This document shows, piece by piece, positions 15,196 through 21,830 of a stretch of 32,114 nucleotides of DNA. Both the position numbers and the translations under genes were made by a program. The notes below the pieces were generated by a model, which was not told the DNA's origin, searched no databases, and saw only the letters and a program-made list of their open reading frames with translations. The stretch spans positions 1-32,114 of the forward strand of contig JBDHTS010000018.1 of NCBI GenBank assembly GCA_039808845.1, in the 5' to 3' direction. Each line of letters begins with the position of its first letter. The first letter of the stretch is position 1. The DNA is from JBDHTS01 sp039808845. GTDB lineage: Bacteria; Pseudomonadota; Alphaproteobacteria; Micavibrionales; Micavibrionaceae.

Positions 15196-16005
15196 ATGAA
15201 TAATATGGAACTGAACAAGATTTTCGCCGCGCTTCTGGTTGCGGGCATTGTGGCCAGCCTGTCGGGCTTTGCGGTGTCGAAGCTGTATCATACGCATGAG
15301 TTGAAGGAAAACGCCTACAAGATCGAAGGCGTGGCCGCCGAGGCGGGAGGCGCGCCGGAAGCGGCAGCGAAACCCGAACCGATCCTCGATCTGATCGCCA
15401 CGGCGGATACAGCCAAGGGCCAGCAAATCGCCAAGGTCTGCGCCAGCTGCCATAATTTCGATAAAGGCGGGCCGAACGGCATGGGCCCCAATCTTTATGG
15501 CGTCGTGGGCCGCGCCAAGGGTGGGCATAGCGGATTCGATTATTCCGAAGGAATGAAGACCGCCGGCGGCAGCTGGATTTATGAAGAACTCAATCATTTC
15601 CTGTGGAAGCCCAAGGACGATGTCCCGGGGACGAAAATGACCTTTATCGGCCTGAAAAAGCCCGAAGAGCGCGCTGCGGTCATTGCCTGGCTGCGCACGC
15701 TGGCCGACAGCCCGGCGGCCATGCCCACCGATGCGGAAATCGCGAAGGAAAAGGCTGATTTCGGCCCTGCCCCCGGAACCGACACCGCCCCGGCGGCAAC
15801 GGAAGCCGGCACGGAAGGCGAAGCCGCCAAAACGTCCGCCGCCGACGGCAAGGAAGATGCCACCGCAACCGCGCCTGAAAATAAAGCGGGCGGCAATCCC
15901 GATGTGAAGGAAGGCGCCGCGCCGGAAGACAAGGCCGGAGAAAAATCGGAAGAAAAAGCATCCGATGCCGGAAAAGGCGAAGCCAAAAAGAAGAAAAACA
16001 AGTAA
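15196..16005 (+). CDS. Membrane-anchored class I cytochrome c with a long charged tail
   Basis: 269 residues (or 266 from the second ATG at 15205, which matches the usual MELNKI start of the family). An uncleaved N-terminal helix (about 5-30) anchors the protein in the inner membrane. The haem site is CASCH (82-86) and the axial methionine is Met148 in PGTKMTFIG. The fold matches CycM/cytochrome c552-type carriers that pass electrons from the bc1 complex to terminal oxidase. Unusual is the tail of about 90 residues (180-269), built almost wholly of Ala, Glu, Lys, Asp and Gly and ending in a KKKK-rich stretch; typical members stop near residue 180. Confidence 0.88.
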   Translation: MNNMELNKIFAALLVAGIVASLSGFAVSKLYHTHELKENAYKIEGVAAEAGGAPEAAAKPEPILDLIATADTAKGQQIAKVCASCHNFDKGGPNGMGPNLYGVVGRAKGGHSGFDYSEGMKTAGGSWIYEELNHFLWKPKDDVPGTKMTFIGLKKPEERAAVIAWLRTLADSPAAMPTDAEIAKEKADFGPAPGTDTAPAATEAGTEGEAAKTSAADGKEDATATAPENKAGGNPDVKEGAAPEDKAGEKSEEKASDAGKGEAKKKKNK

Positions 16006-16011
16006 CCCGCT

Positions 16012-16215
16012 TTATTCCACCCAGTGTGTGTAGATATACAGCGCCGACGCCATGGTCAGCAAAGCGATCAGCCAGTTGAGCGTGCCGTATTTACGCTGCA
16101 GGGCCTTGTTTTCCAGCAATTCTTCCTTCTTCCGGTCGCGCAGCAGAACCATCAGGATCATCTGCCCCAGTACGAAACCTGCAAGAAATCCTATCAATCC
16201 GACGCCGTAGATCAT
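16012..16215 (-). CDS. Small two-span membrane protein, unknown function
   Basis: 67 residues with an excellent GGGAGGGGAA ribosome-binding site before its ATG. Two hydrophobic spans (about 3-24 and 47-64) flank a charged loop (LRDRKKEELLENKALQRKYG). The short C-terminal end is YTHWVE. It is convergent with the cytochrome c gene six bases away. No family is recognised; the strong ribosome-binding site and regular topology support a real gene. A TATAAT sits at 16238-16233 but would place the start inside the ribosome-binding site, so it is probably not the promoter. Confidence 0.65.
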   Translation of the reverse strand: MIYGVGLIGFLAGFVLGQMILMVLLRDRKKEELLENKALQRKYGTLNWLIALLTMASALYIYTHWVE

Positions 16216-16319
16216 ACCTGTTCCCCTCCCTTATTATAAAAGGCAGGGCGGCTTCTGTCAGCCCTCGCCCTTACCGGATTTCTTGCATTCCCGGCGCGCT
16301 TTCGCATAAGGTGCGCGGC

Positions 16320-17498
16320 ATGAATACAATCACAAGACCCGTCAAACTGGTCGTATGCGACGTCGATAATACGCTGACGGATACCTATCTTTTTTGGGGC
16401 GTTGCGACCGGCAGGGCGCTGGGAGCGCTTTCAAAGGGTCTTGGGCTGGATTGGAAGACACTGGCCGCAGCCGTTCTTAAGGCTCCCGGGCAATATCGTT
16501 TCTGCGATTTCCGGGCTTTGACCAACTGGTTGGAGAAAAATGGCCATCTGGGAACTGCCAAAAATCCCGAAGACGATTACGAGCGCGCGATCATCAAAAA
16601 TTACGCATGTCAGGTTTGGTTCGATCTGCAGAAGCGGATGGCGCGCTTTTATGAGGGTGTGCCGGAAACGCTCCGAAGATTTAAAGAAGACGGCGCGGCA
16701 ATCGCCTTCTTTACCGACACGGAGGCCAGTTCCCTGATCCGCCGGTTCTGGCTGATGGCTTATAATGCCGCCGGGAAAGATTTCAATGGCGCCATGAACA
16801 TCATGAAAGGCGTCGATCATTTTTACGCCATGCCCAGTTACGAATGCGACCAGCGTATCCTGCGCGATGTGCCCCATGAGTTCGTTTGTGCGATGAGGGA
16901 ACGCATGACGATCTGGAAGGACAAACAGTACAAACCCAATGTTCCGCATATGGAATATGTTTTGCGCGATTTCGGTATATTGCCTCACGAAGCCATCATG
17001 GTGGGCGATAGCGACAAGGATGCAGGCTGTGCATTTTCCGGCATGCCTTTCGCCTGGGCTCGTTATGGCGCTGAACTTTTAGATGACGTTGTCCGTCTGG
17101 CAAAACAGATTGCATCGCCTACTTTTAAATACGGACTCACTGAAGTTATGAAGAAGATACAAGAAGAAAAATATAAAATCGATATTACGCTGTATAACGG
17201 CTTTGCGGAATTGTTGGATCATTTTCATGGTGTGCCGGGCGCTGCATTCAATCCTGAGGCGCGGCATAGCGTACGAATAGAACATCTGTCGTCCCGTAGT
17301 TTCGATGTTGCAGCAGGTGATATAATTCCGGGAGTGCATGTGATGGAGCTTTTTCGACTTCTATCACGCCCAGGGCGTCCTTTTCTATCCACCCATTTGC
17401 CGCCAGAGCTTCCAGGGCAGGGATCGCCAGATGCCGTCTATACGGCGGGTCCAGAAAGAACAGGCCAGCAGGCGACCGTGCCGGTCCTGGCCGCGTAA
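16320..17498 (+). CDS. HAD-superfamily hydrolase with an abnormal C-terminal tail
   Basis: 392 residues from the ATG at 16320 (AAGG eight bases upstream); a GTG at 16311 is an alternative. HAD motifs are clear: Asp14 and Asp16 in CDVDNTLTDT, a motif II Thr in FFTDTEAS, a motif III lysine near YKPNVPHMEYV, and VGDSDKDAG. Substrate is unknown; the large insert between motifs I and II would form the cap. The last 251 bases run antisense through rsmD, so about 80 residues (PGRPF...) have no HAD character and may follow loss of the original stop. The 16980-17300 part is visibly more AT-rich than its neighbours, hinting at transfer. Confidence 0.7.
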   Translation: MNTITRPVKLVVCDVDNTLTDTYLFWGVATGRALGALSKGLGLDWKTLAAAVLKAPGQYRFCDFRALTNWLEKNGHLGTAKNPEDDYERAIIKNYACQVWFDLQKRMARFYEGVPETLRRFKEDGAAIAFFTDTEASSLIRRFWLMAYNAAGKDFNGAMNIMKGVDHFYAMPSYECDQRILRDVPHEFVCAMRERMTIWKDKQYKPNVPHMEYVLRDFGILPHEAIMVGDSDKDAGCAFSGMPFAWARYGAELLDDVVRLAKQIASPTFKYGLTEVMKKIQEEKYKIDITLYNGFAELLDHFHGVPGAAFNPEARHSVRIEHLSSRSFDVAAGDIIPGVHVMELFRLLSRPGRPFLSTHLPPELPGQGSPDAVYTAGPERTGQQATVPVLAA

Positions 17499-17802
17499 GA
17501 TCCGCCTTGATGACTGTGCTGCGGTCGCCCGCATTCAATGCCGCGATATTTTCCCTGCAGCATTGCAGCGACGCGGCGGATTTGTCCATGAACACGCAGG
17601 ACCGGGCGCCACGCGACAAGGCCTCCAGACCCAGCGCGCCTGTGCCGCAAAACCCGTCCAGCACGTCTGCGCCCTCCGGATAGCCCAGCCCCAGCAGGAT
17701 ATTGAAAATCGCCTGCCGCACCTTGTCGGCGGTCGGGCGGACGTCCATGCCCTTCGGCGCTTTCAGAACACGCCCGCCATAGATGCCGCTCGTGATCCTC
17801 AT
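17248..17802 (-). CDS. rsmD: 16S rRNA (guanine966-N2)-methyltransferase
   Basis: 184 residues, the usual length. RITSGIYGGR at the N-terminus, VRPTADKVRQAIFNIL, the SAM-binding loop LDGFCGTGALGLEALSRGA (48-66) and the catalytic DPPY (118-121) are all present, and the end RNYGTTDVLFVRY is the normal RsmD end. It methylates G966 of 16S rRNA during 30S assembly. It lies downstream of rluB on the same strand, a common alphaproteobacterial pair, but the 142-base gap holds a GC-rich inverted repeat. Its 3' end overlaps the convergent HAD gene by 251 bases; here rsmD is the conserved partner. Confidence 0.94.
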   Translation of the reverse strand: MRITSGIYGGRVLKAPKGMDVRPTADKVRQAIFNILLGLGYPEGADVLDGFCGTGALGLEALSRGARSCVFMDKSAASLQCCRENIAALNAGDRSTVIKADLTRPGPARSPAGLFFLDPPYRRHLAIPALEALAANGWIEKDALGVIEVEKAPSHALPELYHLLQHRNYGTTDVLFVRYAAPQD

Positions 17803-17813
17803 GACACCCTGTC

Positions 17814-17841
17814 CGCCCCCTCCCGCCTGCGGGAGGGGGCG
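17814..17841. repeat. Perfect 12-bp GC-rich hairpin inside a larger intergenic inverted repeat
   Basis: Positions 17814-17825 pair perfectly with 17830-17841 around CCTG. The following bases (to about 17856) are again roughly inverted at 17883-17925 (G-runs against C-runs), so the whole gap between rluB and rsmD looks like a dispersed intergenic repeat of the C/G-run type seen in many alphaproteobacteria. In the transcript it would form a very strong structure. Confidence 0.7.
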
Positions 17842-17944
17842 TTAGAGGGGGAGGGCTCGCTTGGGCGCAATGCCGGGAAGAAGGCTCTCCCCCCTTTGTC
17901 CCCCCTCCCGCGCCGCAGGAGGGGAAAGAATTGAAATCGCGGCG

Positions 17945-18685
17945 TCATTTCGCCCTGCCCTTGAAAAACCCGGCCATTTGTTCCCGCACCACGCGCGGAC
18001 TGACTTCCTCGATCCCGCCGCGCGGCAGCTTGCCCAGCTGGAACGGGCCGTAGGACAGGCGGATCAGGCGGTTGACCTTCATGCCCAGCGCCTCCATCAC
18101 CTTGCGGATCTCGCGGTTTTTGCCCTCGGTCAACGTCAGGGTCAGCCATATATTCGCGCCTTCGCCCTTGTCGATCGCGGCCTCGATCGGTCCGTATTTC
18201 ACGCCCTCGACGAACATGCCTTTGGCCAGACGTTCCACCGCGCCGGCGGGCAGTTTCCCGTGCGCCCGCACGCGGTAGCGCCGTTTCCAGCCGGTCGCGG
18301 GCAGTTCGAGATAGCGCGCCAATTCCCCGTCATTGGTCAGGAGCAGCAGGCCTTCGGTGTTCATGTCCAGCCGACCGACCGCGACCACGCGCCCCATTTC
18401 CTTCGGCAGGCCGTCGAATACGGTGGGCCGTCCCTTTTCATCCTTTGCCGTGGTGACGAGGCCGGCGGGCTTGTGGAACAGGAACAGCCGCGTCTTCTCC
18501 GCCTTGGCGAGGGGCTTGCCGTCGACCGTGACCGTATCCTCCGGCGACACGGTGAAAGCGGGCGAATCCAGAACCGTCCCATTGACGGTCACGCGCCCCT
18601 CCGCAATCCAGCGCTCCGCGTCGCGCCGGGAGCATAAACCGGCGCGGGCCATAACCTTGGCGATGCGTTCTTTCGACTGATCCAT
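17945..18685 (-). CDS. rluB: 23S/16S rRNA pseudouridine synthase, RluB/RsuA family
   Basis: 246 residues. An N-terminal S4 RNA-binding domain (about 5-60, RIAKVMARAGLCSRRDAERWI) is followed by the synthase domain, with catalytic Asp107 in GRLDMNTEGLLLLTNDG and the closing motif EGKNREIRKVMEALG. The family makes pseudouridine in rRNA: RluB at 2605 of 23S rRNA, RsuA at 516 of 16S rRNA. The subfamily is called RluB from its pairing with rsmD and general pattern; this is a moderate inference. The basic end (MAGFFKGRAK) is shorter than in many RluB proteins with long disordered tails. Confidence 0.88.
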   Translation of the reverse strand: MDQSKERIAKVMARAGLCSRRDAERWIAEGRVTVNGTVLDSPAFTVSPEDTVTVDGKPLAKAEKTRLFLFHKPAGLVTTAKDEKGRPTVFDGLPKEMGRVVAVGRLDMNTEGLLLLTNDGELARYLELPATGWKRRYRVRAHGKLPAGAVERLAKGMFVEGVKYGPIEAAIDKGEGANIWLTLTLTEGKNREIRKVMEALGMKVNRLIRLSYGPFQLGKLPRGGIEEVSPRVVREQMAGFFKGRAK

Positions 18686-18691
18686 AAGGAA

Positions 18692-18933
18692 GGTTTTAAC
18701 GCGAAGAAGCGCAGAAGCGAAGAAGGAAGTTTCAACACGAAGAGCATGAAGAAAAAGGAAAGTTCATGAAGAAGAAACGCATCGAATGCGCGCGCAGCGC
18801 GTAACACTGCCCCCTATGAAGTTACGCCCTGACGGGCGGGTTAAAGGGCGATTGCTTCGTGACCTTCTCTTTATCTTCGTGCTCTTCGTGTTAAAATTTC
18901 CTTCTTCGCTTCTTCGCGTCTTCGCGGTAAAAC
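18692..18933. repeat. Large inverted repeat between rluB and tadA
   Basis: The left arm (18692-18773) and right arm (18851-18933) are imperfect inverted copies of about 80 bases, built of GAAGAAGCGAAGAAGG-like and AACACGAAGAGCA-like phrases, around a spacer of about 77 bases. No transposase or target duplication was found. Similar GAAG/CTTC-rich intergenic elements are scattered in many bacterial genomes. Short ORFs here (for example 18589-18807 and 18786-19115) are reading frames through the repeat, not genes. The element covers the region where the promoters of both flanking genes must lie. Confidence 0.75.
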
Positions 18934-18939
18934 CCCTTC

Positions 18940-19380
18940 ATGAACGATTTCATGCAGATGGCGCTGGAGGAAGCGCGGGCGGCGGCGGCGCGGGGGGAGG
19001 TGCCGATCGGGGCCGTCCTGACCGACGCGGCGGGCAATGCGGTCGCGCGCAACGGCAACCGGACGCTGGAATTGCGCGACCCGACCGCCCATGCCGAAAT
19101 GCTGGTTATTCGTGAAGCCTGCGCGAAAGCAGGCGCGCAACGCATTCCCGATCACGATCTTTATATCACGCTGGAACCCTGCGCCATGTGCGTGGCGGCG
19201 ATCAGCTTCGCGCGCATCCGGCGAATTATCATTGGCACACGCGATCCCAAAGGCGGCGGCGTTTTTCACGGCGGCCGTTTCTACGGCCAGCCGACCTGCC
19301 ACCACAGGCCTGAGGTGTTGGAAGCATCGATGAAAGAATGCGGGCAGATATTGAAAGACTTCTTTAAGGAAAAACGCTGA
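18940..19380 (+). CDS. tadA: tRNA-specific adenosine deaminase
   Basis: 146 residues of the cytidine/deoxycytidylate deaminase fold. The zinc ligands His51 (TAHAEM) and Cys81/Cys84 (EPCAMC), and the catalytic Glu53, are intact, as is the IIIGTRDPKGG strand typical of TadA. It converts adenosine 34 to inosine in the anticodon of tRNA-Arg(ACG), which lets one tRNA read three arginine codons, and is usually essential. It diverges from rluB across the inverted repeat. Confidence 0.93.
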   Translation: MNDFMQMALEEARAAAARGEVPIGAVLTDAAGNAVARNGNRTLELRDPTAHAEMLVIREACAKAGAQRIPDHDLYITLEPCAMCVAAISFARIRRIIIGTRDPKGGGVFHGGRFYGQPTCHHRPEVLEASMKECGQILKDFFKEKR

Positions 19381-19448
19381 TTATTATCTTTACATAATTA
19401 TAAAAAACTGATAATTCACCATGAAATTTTATTTGTCAGGTACAGGCA

Positions 19449-20081
19449 ATGAATCTTAAATCCATATTTTCTTCGTTAAGCCAAGCCGTACTCGGCACGC
19501 TTGCGCCTATTCCCACAAAGAAAATGTCTAAGGCTGAAGAAGCTCTCGAATGGCTTTCACAGGAACTGGGGCTGGACAAGGACACTATTAAAAAATCACT
19601 GCTTCGTCCCGGCCAAAACGATTGGACAATCGATCCTTCCGACATTGCTCTTGGTTTGCTGAGAGATGCTCAAGATGTTCTTCAAGCCGAACGTCATCTC
19701 GTTGCAGCGACAAAATCTACAGGATTTACTGCTTTTTCAATTCCATTTGCCGTTGCTTTTACGGCTTCTCCCGCCGCCGCCTGGTTAACAGGAATGTTTT
19801 TCAGCGGACCTTTAATATCCGTAGCGGTACAGCTTACAGATAAACTCGAAGAAAATAAAAAAGCCGCACTTCGTCAGTATGCAAGTGAAACTTCACGTTT
19901 GAGAGAGTTGTTTAGATCAAAGGCCGAAGAATTCGAGCACAGACACGGCAACTGCGCTTCATCTATCAATGTTGAAATGGCAGGAGATCTTGAAGTTCCT
20001 GAAAGGCCGATTAATGATCTGTATGTACGACCTAAAACACAAATTGCCGCAGAAAAATTTGTGCGGTGGATGATGCCTTAA
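19449..20081 (+). CDS. AT-rich orphan protein with a central hydrophobic segment
   Basis: 210 residues, no family recognised. The N-terminal third is helical and charged (KAEEALEWLSQELGLDKDTIKKSLL). A hydrophobic stretch follows (about 92-128, FSIPFAVAFTASPAAAWLTGMFF) long enough for one or two membrane passes. The last third is a charged, coiled-coil-like helix (KLEENKKAALRQYASETSRLRELF) and a short end PKTQIAAEKFVRWMMP. Codon use is clearly more AT-rich than in tadA or purD, and the preceding gap is AT-rich with possible TTTACA/TAATTC promoter boxes (19389, 19412). A 12-codon ORF at 19421-19459 overlaps its start. It is convergent with purD, seven bases apart. Recent transfer is likely. Confidence 0.6.
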   Translation: MNLKSIFSSLSQAVLGTLAPIPTKKMSKAEEALEWLSQELGLDKDTIKKSLLRPGQNDWTIDPSDIALGLLRDAQDVLQAERHLVAATKSTGFTAFSIPFAVAFTASPAAAWLTGMFFSGPLISVAVQLTDKLEENKKAALRQYASETSRLRELFRSKAEEFEHRHGNCASSINVEMAGDLEVPERPINDLYVRPKTQIAAEKFVRWMMP

Positions 20082-20088
20082 GCCTGTT

Positions 20089-21369
20089 TTAAACTGCCCG
20101 CCAGCCGATGTCCCGGCGGCAGAATCCTTCCTTCCAGTCGATCTGGTCGAGCGCTTTATAAGCTGAAGCCTGCGCTTCCGCGACAGTCTTGCCCATGGCC
20201 GTCACGCCGAGGACACGGCCTCCAGTGCTCACCACCTGGCCCTTGTCGTCCGTGCCCGTGCCCGCGTGAAAGACGTTGACCCCTTCGACTTTCGCGGCCT
20301 TGTCGAGATTTTTGATGACGGTATTTTTTACATACGAACCGGGATAGCCCTGCGCCGCCATGACGACGCAGAGCGTGACGGCGTAGTGCCAGAGAATATC
20401 GTCCTTCACGCTGTCCAGCTTTCCCTCGGCGCAGGCTTTCAGGATGGGCAGCACATCGCAATCCAGAAGCATCATGATCGTCTGGCACTCCGGATCGCCG
20501 AAGCGCGTGTTGTATTCGAGAAGTTTCGGCGCGCCCTTGTGGATCATCAGCCCGGCGAAGAGAACGCCCTGGAACGGGCAGGCTTCCTTCTCCATCGCCT
20601 TCACGGTCGGGATGACGATATCGTCCATGATCTTCTGCGTCATGGCGGGCGTCATGATGCGCGTATTGGCGGGGCAATAGGCCCCCATGCCGCCGGTATT
20701 GAGTCCCGTATCGCCTTCGCCCACGCGCTTGTGATCCTGCGCGGAAATCAGGGGCAGGCAGGTCTTGCCGTCGGAAAGCGCGAAGAAACTGACTTCTTCC
20801 CCCTCCAGGAATTCCTCGATCACGACCTTGCGGCCCGCCTGGCCGAACGCCGCGCCCGACAGCATGTCGGAGGCGGCGTCCAGCGCTTCCTGAACGCTCT
20901 GCGCCACGACGACACCCTTGCCCGCGGCGAGACCATCCGCCTTCACCACGATGGGAACGCCGGTCTTTTTGATGAAGTCATGGGCGAGATCGATATCGGT
21001 GAACACGCCGTAGGCGGCGGTCGGGATGCCGTATTTCGCGCACAGATCCTTCATGAAGACTTTCGAGCCCTCCAGCTGCGCCGCCGCGCGCGACGGCCCG
21101 AAAGTCAGGATGCCCTCGGCGCGCATCAGGTCCGCAAGACCCAGCACGAGCGGCGTTTCCGGACCGATGATCGCGAAATCAATGGCTTTTTGTTTCGCAA
21201 ACGCGACCAGTGCGTCCAGATTGTCCGCCGCGATGTCCACGCATTCCGCATCCCGCGCGATCCCCGCGTTGCCCGGCGCGCACCACAACTTAGTACAGAG
21301 CGGCGACTGCGCGATCTTCCAGGCCAGCGCATGTTCCCGGCCGCCGGAGCCGATCAGAAGGATGTTCAT
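20089..21369 (-). CDS. purD: Phosphoribosylamine-glycine ligase
   Basis: 426 residues, full length. MNILLIGSGGREHALAWKIAQSP is the N-domain signature, followed by the ATP-grasp core with VKADGLAAGKGV, the catalytic YNTRFGDPECQ and the C-terminal domain ending FCRRDIGWRAV. It joins glycine to phosphoribosylamine in the second step of purine synthesis. It is on the same strand as the small ORF at 21622 and rne but separated from them by a repeat-rich gap, so a shared transcript is uncertain. Confidence 0.97.
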   Translation of the reverse strand: MNILLIGSGGREHALAWKIAQSPLCTKLWCAPGNAGIARDAECVDIAADNLDALVAFAKQKAIDFAIIGPETPLVLGLADLMRAEGILTFGPSRAAAQLEGSKVFMKDLCAKYGIPTAAYGVFTDIDLAHDFIKKTGVPIVVKADGLAAGKGVVVAQSVQEALDAASDMLSGAAFGQAGRKVVIEEFLEGEEVSFFALSDGKTCLPLISAQDHKRVGEGDTGLNTGGMGAYCPANTRIMTPAMTQKIMDDIVIPTVKAMEKEACPFQGVLFAGLMIHKGAPKLLEYNTRFGDPECQTIMMLLDCDVLPILKACAEGKLDSVKDDILWHYAVTLCVVMAAQGYPGSYVKNTVIKNLDKAAKVEGVNVFHAGTGTDDKGQVVSTGGRVLGVTAMGKTVAEAQASAYKALDQIDWKEGFCRRDIGWRAV

Positions 21370-21439
21370 GGTTCAATCACCCCGTGGATGAAGATGACAT
21401 TAATAAGCACGCGCAAGCGCGTGTGTCGATGCGCCAATT

Positions 21440-21590
21440 TATACCCCCTCTCCCGGCGGGAGGAGGGTTGGGGTGAGGTGATTTAAGAGCCGGACGAAGC
21501 CCGTCCTAAATTTTACATTCTATTTTATATTGAAGGCCTTCGGCCTGCTTGTATCCCCTCACCCTGCCCTCCCCCCTTGGGAGAGGGAAA
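21440..21590. repeat. Inverted pair of C/G-run intergenic repeats upstream of purD
   Basis: The block at 21440-21482 (CCCCCTCTCCCGGCGGGAGG, then GGGTTGGGGTGAGGTG) reappears inverted at about 21553-21590 (CCCCTCACCC...GGGAGAGGG). Around 70 bases of AT-richer sequence lie between, including a small palindrome GGCCTTCGGCC near 21535. The words match a repeat type widely scattered in proteobacterial intergenic regions. Nothing else was seen in this gap. Confidence 0.65.
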
Positions 21591-21594
21591 AAAG

Positions 21595-21621
21595 TTACTC
21601 CGTAAGACAGTTCCACCAGCC
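21595..21621 (-). repeat. Near-copy of the last 27 bases of rne
   Basis: Bases 21595-21621 match 21831-21857 (the end of rne, including its TAA) at 24 of 27 positions. The copy lies directly after the stop of the 55-codon ORF and, read in that ORF's frame past the stop, would encode GWWNCLTE, against GWWNRFTE in RNase E. Confidence 0.8.
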
Positions 21622-21789
21622 TTATTTCATGCCGGGCTTGGGAGGTGACGCTGGTTGCGATGAACCATTATTGCCTGGTGACGAAGAAACAGGCTGCCCC
21701 GGCGTCTGGGAAGAAGGATTGACGTCGCCGGGGCTTGGTAAACCTATGCCAAACATCCCTGCAATTGCTTTCGTGCTCAACCAGCCCAT
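21622..21789 (-). CDS. Small Pro/Ser/Gly-rich protein (55 residues), unknown function
   Basis: A short ORF too small for routine gene calling but with a very strong ribosome-binding site, GAGGAGGAATCGTC before the ATG. The N-terminus is hydrophobic and Gly-rich (MGWLSTKAIAGMFGIG); the remaining 40 residues are Pro, Ser, Gly, Asn and Gln (low complexity) and end KPGMK. It starts 41 bases after the rne stop on the same strand, so it is probably in the rne transcript. Immediately after its TAA lies the near-copy of the rne 3' end, so one base change would extend it with the RNase E terminal peptide. No family is known to me. Confidence 0.5.
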   Translation of the reverse strand: MGWLSTKAIAGMFGIGLPSPGDVNPSSQTPGQPVSSSPGNNGSSQPASPPKPGMK

Positions 21790-21830
21790 GACGATTCCTC
21801 CTCGGCTCTGTGAGAGTTATCTGAAAGATC

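Noticed and set aside
18589..19115. ORFs encoding FVLKLPSSLLRFFA-like peptides in the rluB-tadA gap
   Set aside because: Such frames arise from the GAAG/CTTC inverted repeat itself; both arms give the same peptide in opposite directions.
20266..21486. 406-codon plus-strand frame opposite purD
   Set aside because: Antisense shadow of purD with typical shadow composition; purD is complete and conserved.
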